A DNA stretch of 10,626 nucleotides, from NCBI GenBank assembly GCA_964533045.1, contig CAZHKT010000131.1, positions 1 through 10,626 on the forward strand, given 5' to 3'. Positions 9,280 through 10,626 of this stretch are shown one piece after another. The position numbers were made by a program, and so were the translations under genes. Each line of letters starts with the position of its first letter. Position 1 is the stretch's first letter. The DNA comes from JACQNR01 sp964533045. GTDB taxonomy: Bacteria; Acidobacteriota; Terriglobia; UBA7540. Below the pieces are notes generated by a model that worked only from the letters and a program-made list of their open reading frames with translations, did not search any database and had not been told where the DNA came from.

Positions 9280-10626
9280 ATGCCGACTCCCCCATCCCAT
9301 CACCGCGAGCGGGCACTGGATGCTCGGGCCGCGACGAGCAAGCTTTACGTGTTTCTCATCTCGCTGGTCGCGGCGGTGGGCGGGCTCCTGTTTGGGTACG
9401 ATCTCTCTATCATTTCGGGCGCCGTGATCTTCCTGGAAAGGGAATTCTCGCTCAGCGCGCTGCAAATGGGGTGGGTGATCGGCAGCGCGAGCCTGGGATG
9501 CATTTCCGGTCCGCTGCTGGCAGCGTGGGCGGGCGACCAGTTCGGACGCAAGAAGAGTCTGGTGGTCGCGGCCGTGCTGTTCGGCGTGTGCGCGGCGGGC
9601 ACGGCTTTCTCGCACGGTGTCGCTTCGTTCAGCCTGTTCCGGATCGTGGGAGGGATGGGGGTGGGCGTGGCCTCTGTGGTCTCGCCCATGTATATCGCCG
9701 AAATCGCGCCGGCGCGCCTGCGCGGCCGGCTGGTTTCGCTTAATCAACTCGCCATTGTCGTGGGCTCTACCGCTTCCATTGTGGTTTCCTATTTTCTGTC
9801 CTTCAGCGGCAACTGGCGCGCGATGTTTCTTTCCATGCTGATTCCCGCCCTGCTGCTCCTGATGGGCGTGCTGTCTGTGCCGGAAAGCCCGCGCTGGCTG
9901 GTGCAGGAGAATCGGGAAGCCGAGGCTCTTGCCATTCTGGCGCGGGTGGATGGCGGAGCGCACGCCCGGGCGGAAGTGCAGGACATTCGCAAGGCCATGG
10001 AGGCCGAAAAAGGGACGGTGGCCGAGTTGTTTGCGCCGGGAGTCCGTGTGGCGCTGCTGATCGCCGTCCTGCTGGGGGTCTTCCAGCAATGGACAGGGGT
10101 TAGTCCGATTACCTTTTACGCGCCCATCATCTTTCAAAAGGCCGGATTCAGCCTGGCCTCGGACGCGCTGCGCCAGACCATCATCTTCAACCTCAGCAAC
10201 CTGATCTGTACCCTTACGGCCATGCTGACCGTCGATCGTCTGGGACGACGACCGCTGCTTCTCGTGGGCACGGCCGGCATGGCGCTGGGGCAGTTTGTCC
10301 TGGGAACCTTTTTCTGGTTCGACATGAAGGGAATCTACGTGGTGGTGGCCATGTTTCTGACCGTGGGGACCTACGCCTTGAGCATGGCGCCGATGACCTG
10401 GCTGGTCATGTCGGAAATCTTTCCCACGCGCTTGCGCGCCAAGGGGCAGAGCGCCGGGGCGCTGGCCCTCTGGATTGCAACTTACACCTCGACTCAGGCG
10501 ATGGCTCCCGCCATGCGGGCCGCGGAACTGCGCTTCGGCTCCGTAGGCGGCGTTTTCTGGTTTTACGCGCTCGTCTGCATTGCGGCGTTGCTGTTTATCT
10601 GGCGGACGGTGCCCGAAACCAAAGGC
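9280..10626 (+). CDS. MFS sugar porter family transporter (3' end cut by window)
   Basis: Inner-membrane sugar:proton symporter of the major facilitator superfamily, sugar porter family. 449 residues are present and the window ends right after PETKG, the family's C-terminal signature, so only a short tail is missing. About twelve hydrophobic segments are seen. Motifs in order: GYDLSIISG with D41 (equivalent to the coupling Asp of E. coli XylE), DQFGRKK (86-92), R121 in RIVGGMGVG, Q156 in NQLAIVVG, PESPRWL, QQWTGVS (269-275), N307, DRLGRRP (319-325) and W374. By eye alignment, two sugar-contacting Asn of XylE are replaced, by S275 and T401, so the substrate is uncertain. The ATG at 9280 lies 21 codons before the first membrane segment and is preferred on length. 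The ribosome site is weak, and TTG 9250 with AGAGGG upstream is a real alternative. Confidence 0.87.
   Translation, partial: MPTPPSHHRERALDARAATSKLYVFLISLVAAVGGLLFGYDLSIISGAVIFLEREFSLSALQMGWVIGSASLGCISGPLLAAWAGDQFGRKKSLVVAAVLFGVCAAGTAFSHGVASFSLFRIVGGMGVGVASVVSPMYIAEIAPARLRGRLVSLNQLAIVVGSTASIVVSYFLSFSGNWRAMFLSMLIPALLLLMGVLSVPESPRWLVQENREAEALAILARVDGGAHARAEVQDIRKAMEAEKGTVAELFAPGVRVALLIAVLLGVFQQWTGVSPITFYAPIIFQKAGFSLASDALRQTIIFNLSNLICTLTAMLTVDRLGRRPLLLVGTAGMALGQFVLGTFFWFDMKGIYVVVAMFLTVGTYALSMAPMTWLVMSEIFPTRLRAKGQSAGALALWIATYTSTQAMAPAMRAAELRFGSVGGVFWFYALVCIAALLFIWRTVPETKG

Noticed and set aside
9162..9743. A 193-codon open frame on the plus strand overlapping the end of ugd and the start of the sugar porter
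   Set aside because: It has a different frame from the porter, whose membrane segments and motifs begin at 9340. The translation is Arg/Gly-rich and non-membrane.
6643..10137. A 1164-codon open frame on the minus strand, opposite the epimerase, ugd and sugar porter genes
   Set aside because: Its translation is rich in Arg, His, Gly, Pro and Gln with no recognisable domain, and it lies exactly antisense to three genes with clear family motifs. Strong GC bias at third codon positions suppresses stops on the opposite strand.

Overview
The window is a GC-rich bacterial segment with two outward-facing gene blocks. I infer a draft-assembled or metagenome-derived genome from a phylum that uses alternative complex III (ACIII) instead of cytochrome bc1. 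Acidobacteriota (Solibacter/Bryobacter-like) is my best guess, from the style of the Act proteins, the codon bias and the TPR/UDP-sugar neighbours. I could not test this, and Gemmatimonadota, Verrucomicrobiota or similar remain possible. A run of 10 Ns at 450-459 marks an assembly gap inside a gene.

Left block, minus strand (about 5493 down to 1). The first three subunits of ACIII lie in the order actA (pentaheme cytochrome c), actB (molybdopterin-oxidoreductase-like plus iron-sulfur subunit), actC (NrfD/PsrC-like quinol-oxidising membrane subunit). Together they would take electrons from menaquinol at ActC and pass them through the ActB Fe-S clusters to the ActA hemes and on to a periplasmic carrier or oxidase. 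The operon probably continues past position 1 into actD and the rest. Upstream of actA are a well-formed sigma70-type promoter (TTGACC, 17-bp spacer, TATACT), a Crp/Fnr-type dyad about 81 bp upstream of the predicted start, and a leader of about 150 nt with three GGAC/GTCC inverted repeats. These suggest respiratory control, but this is inference.

Middle. A 377-residue protein made almost entirely of nine back-to-back 34-residue TPR units (5494-6627, minus) lies just upstream of the act promoter on the same strand. Its role is unknown. The 177-bp divergent region at 6628-6804 holds a 7-bp perfect hairpin but no promoter I can call with confidence.

Right block, plus strand (6805 to the window end). 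In order: a UDP-glucuronate 4-epimerase-type SDR, a UDP-glucose 6-dehydrogenase, and a proton-coupled sugar porter of the MFS cut by the window end within or very near its C-terminal PETKG motif. The two enzymes make consecutive steps, UDP-glucose to UDP-glucuronate to UDP-galacturonate, so this is a nucleotide-sugar supply cassette for envelope or exopolysaccharide, with a sugar importer beside it.

I see no tRNA, rRNA, CRISPR, insertion sequence or phage genes. No wholly new system is evident. The least explained parts are the act leader dyads, the Crp/Fnr-like site and the Cys-patterned TPR protein.
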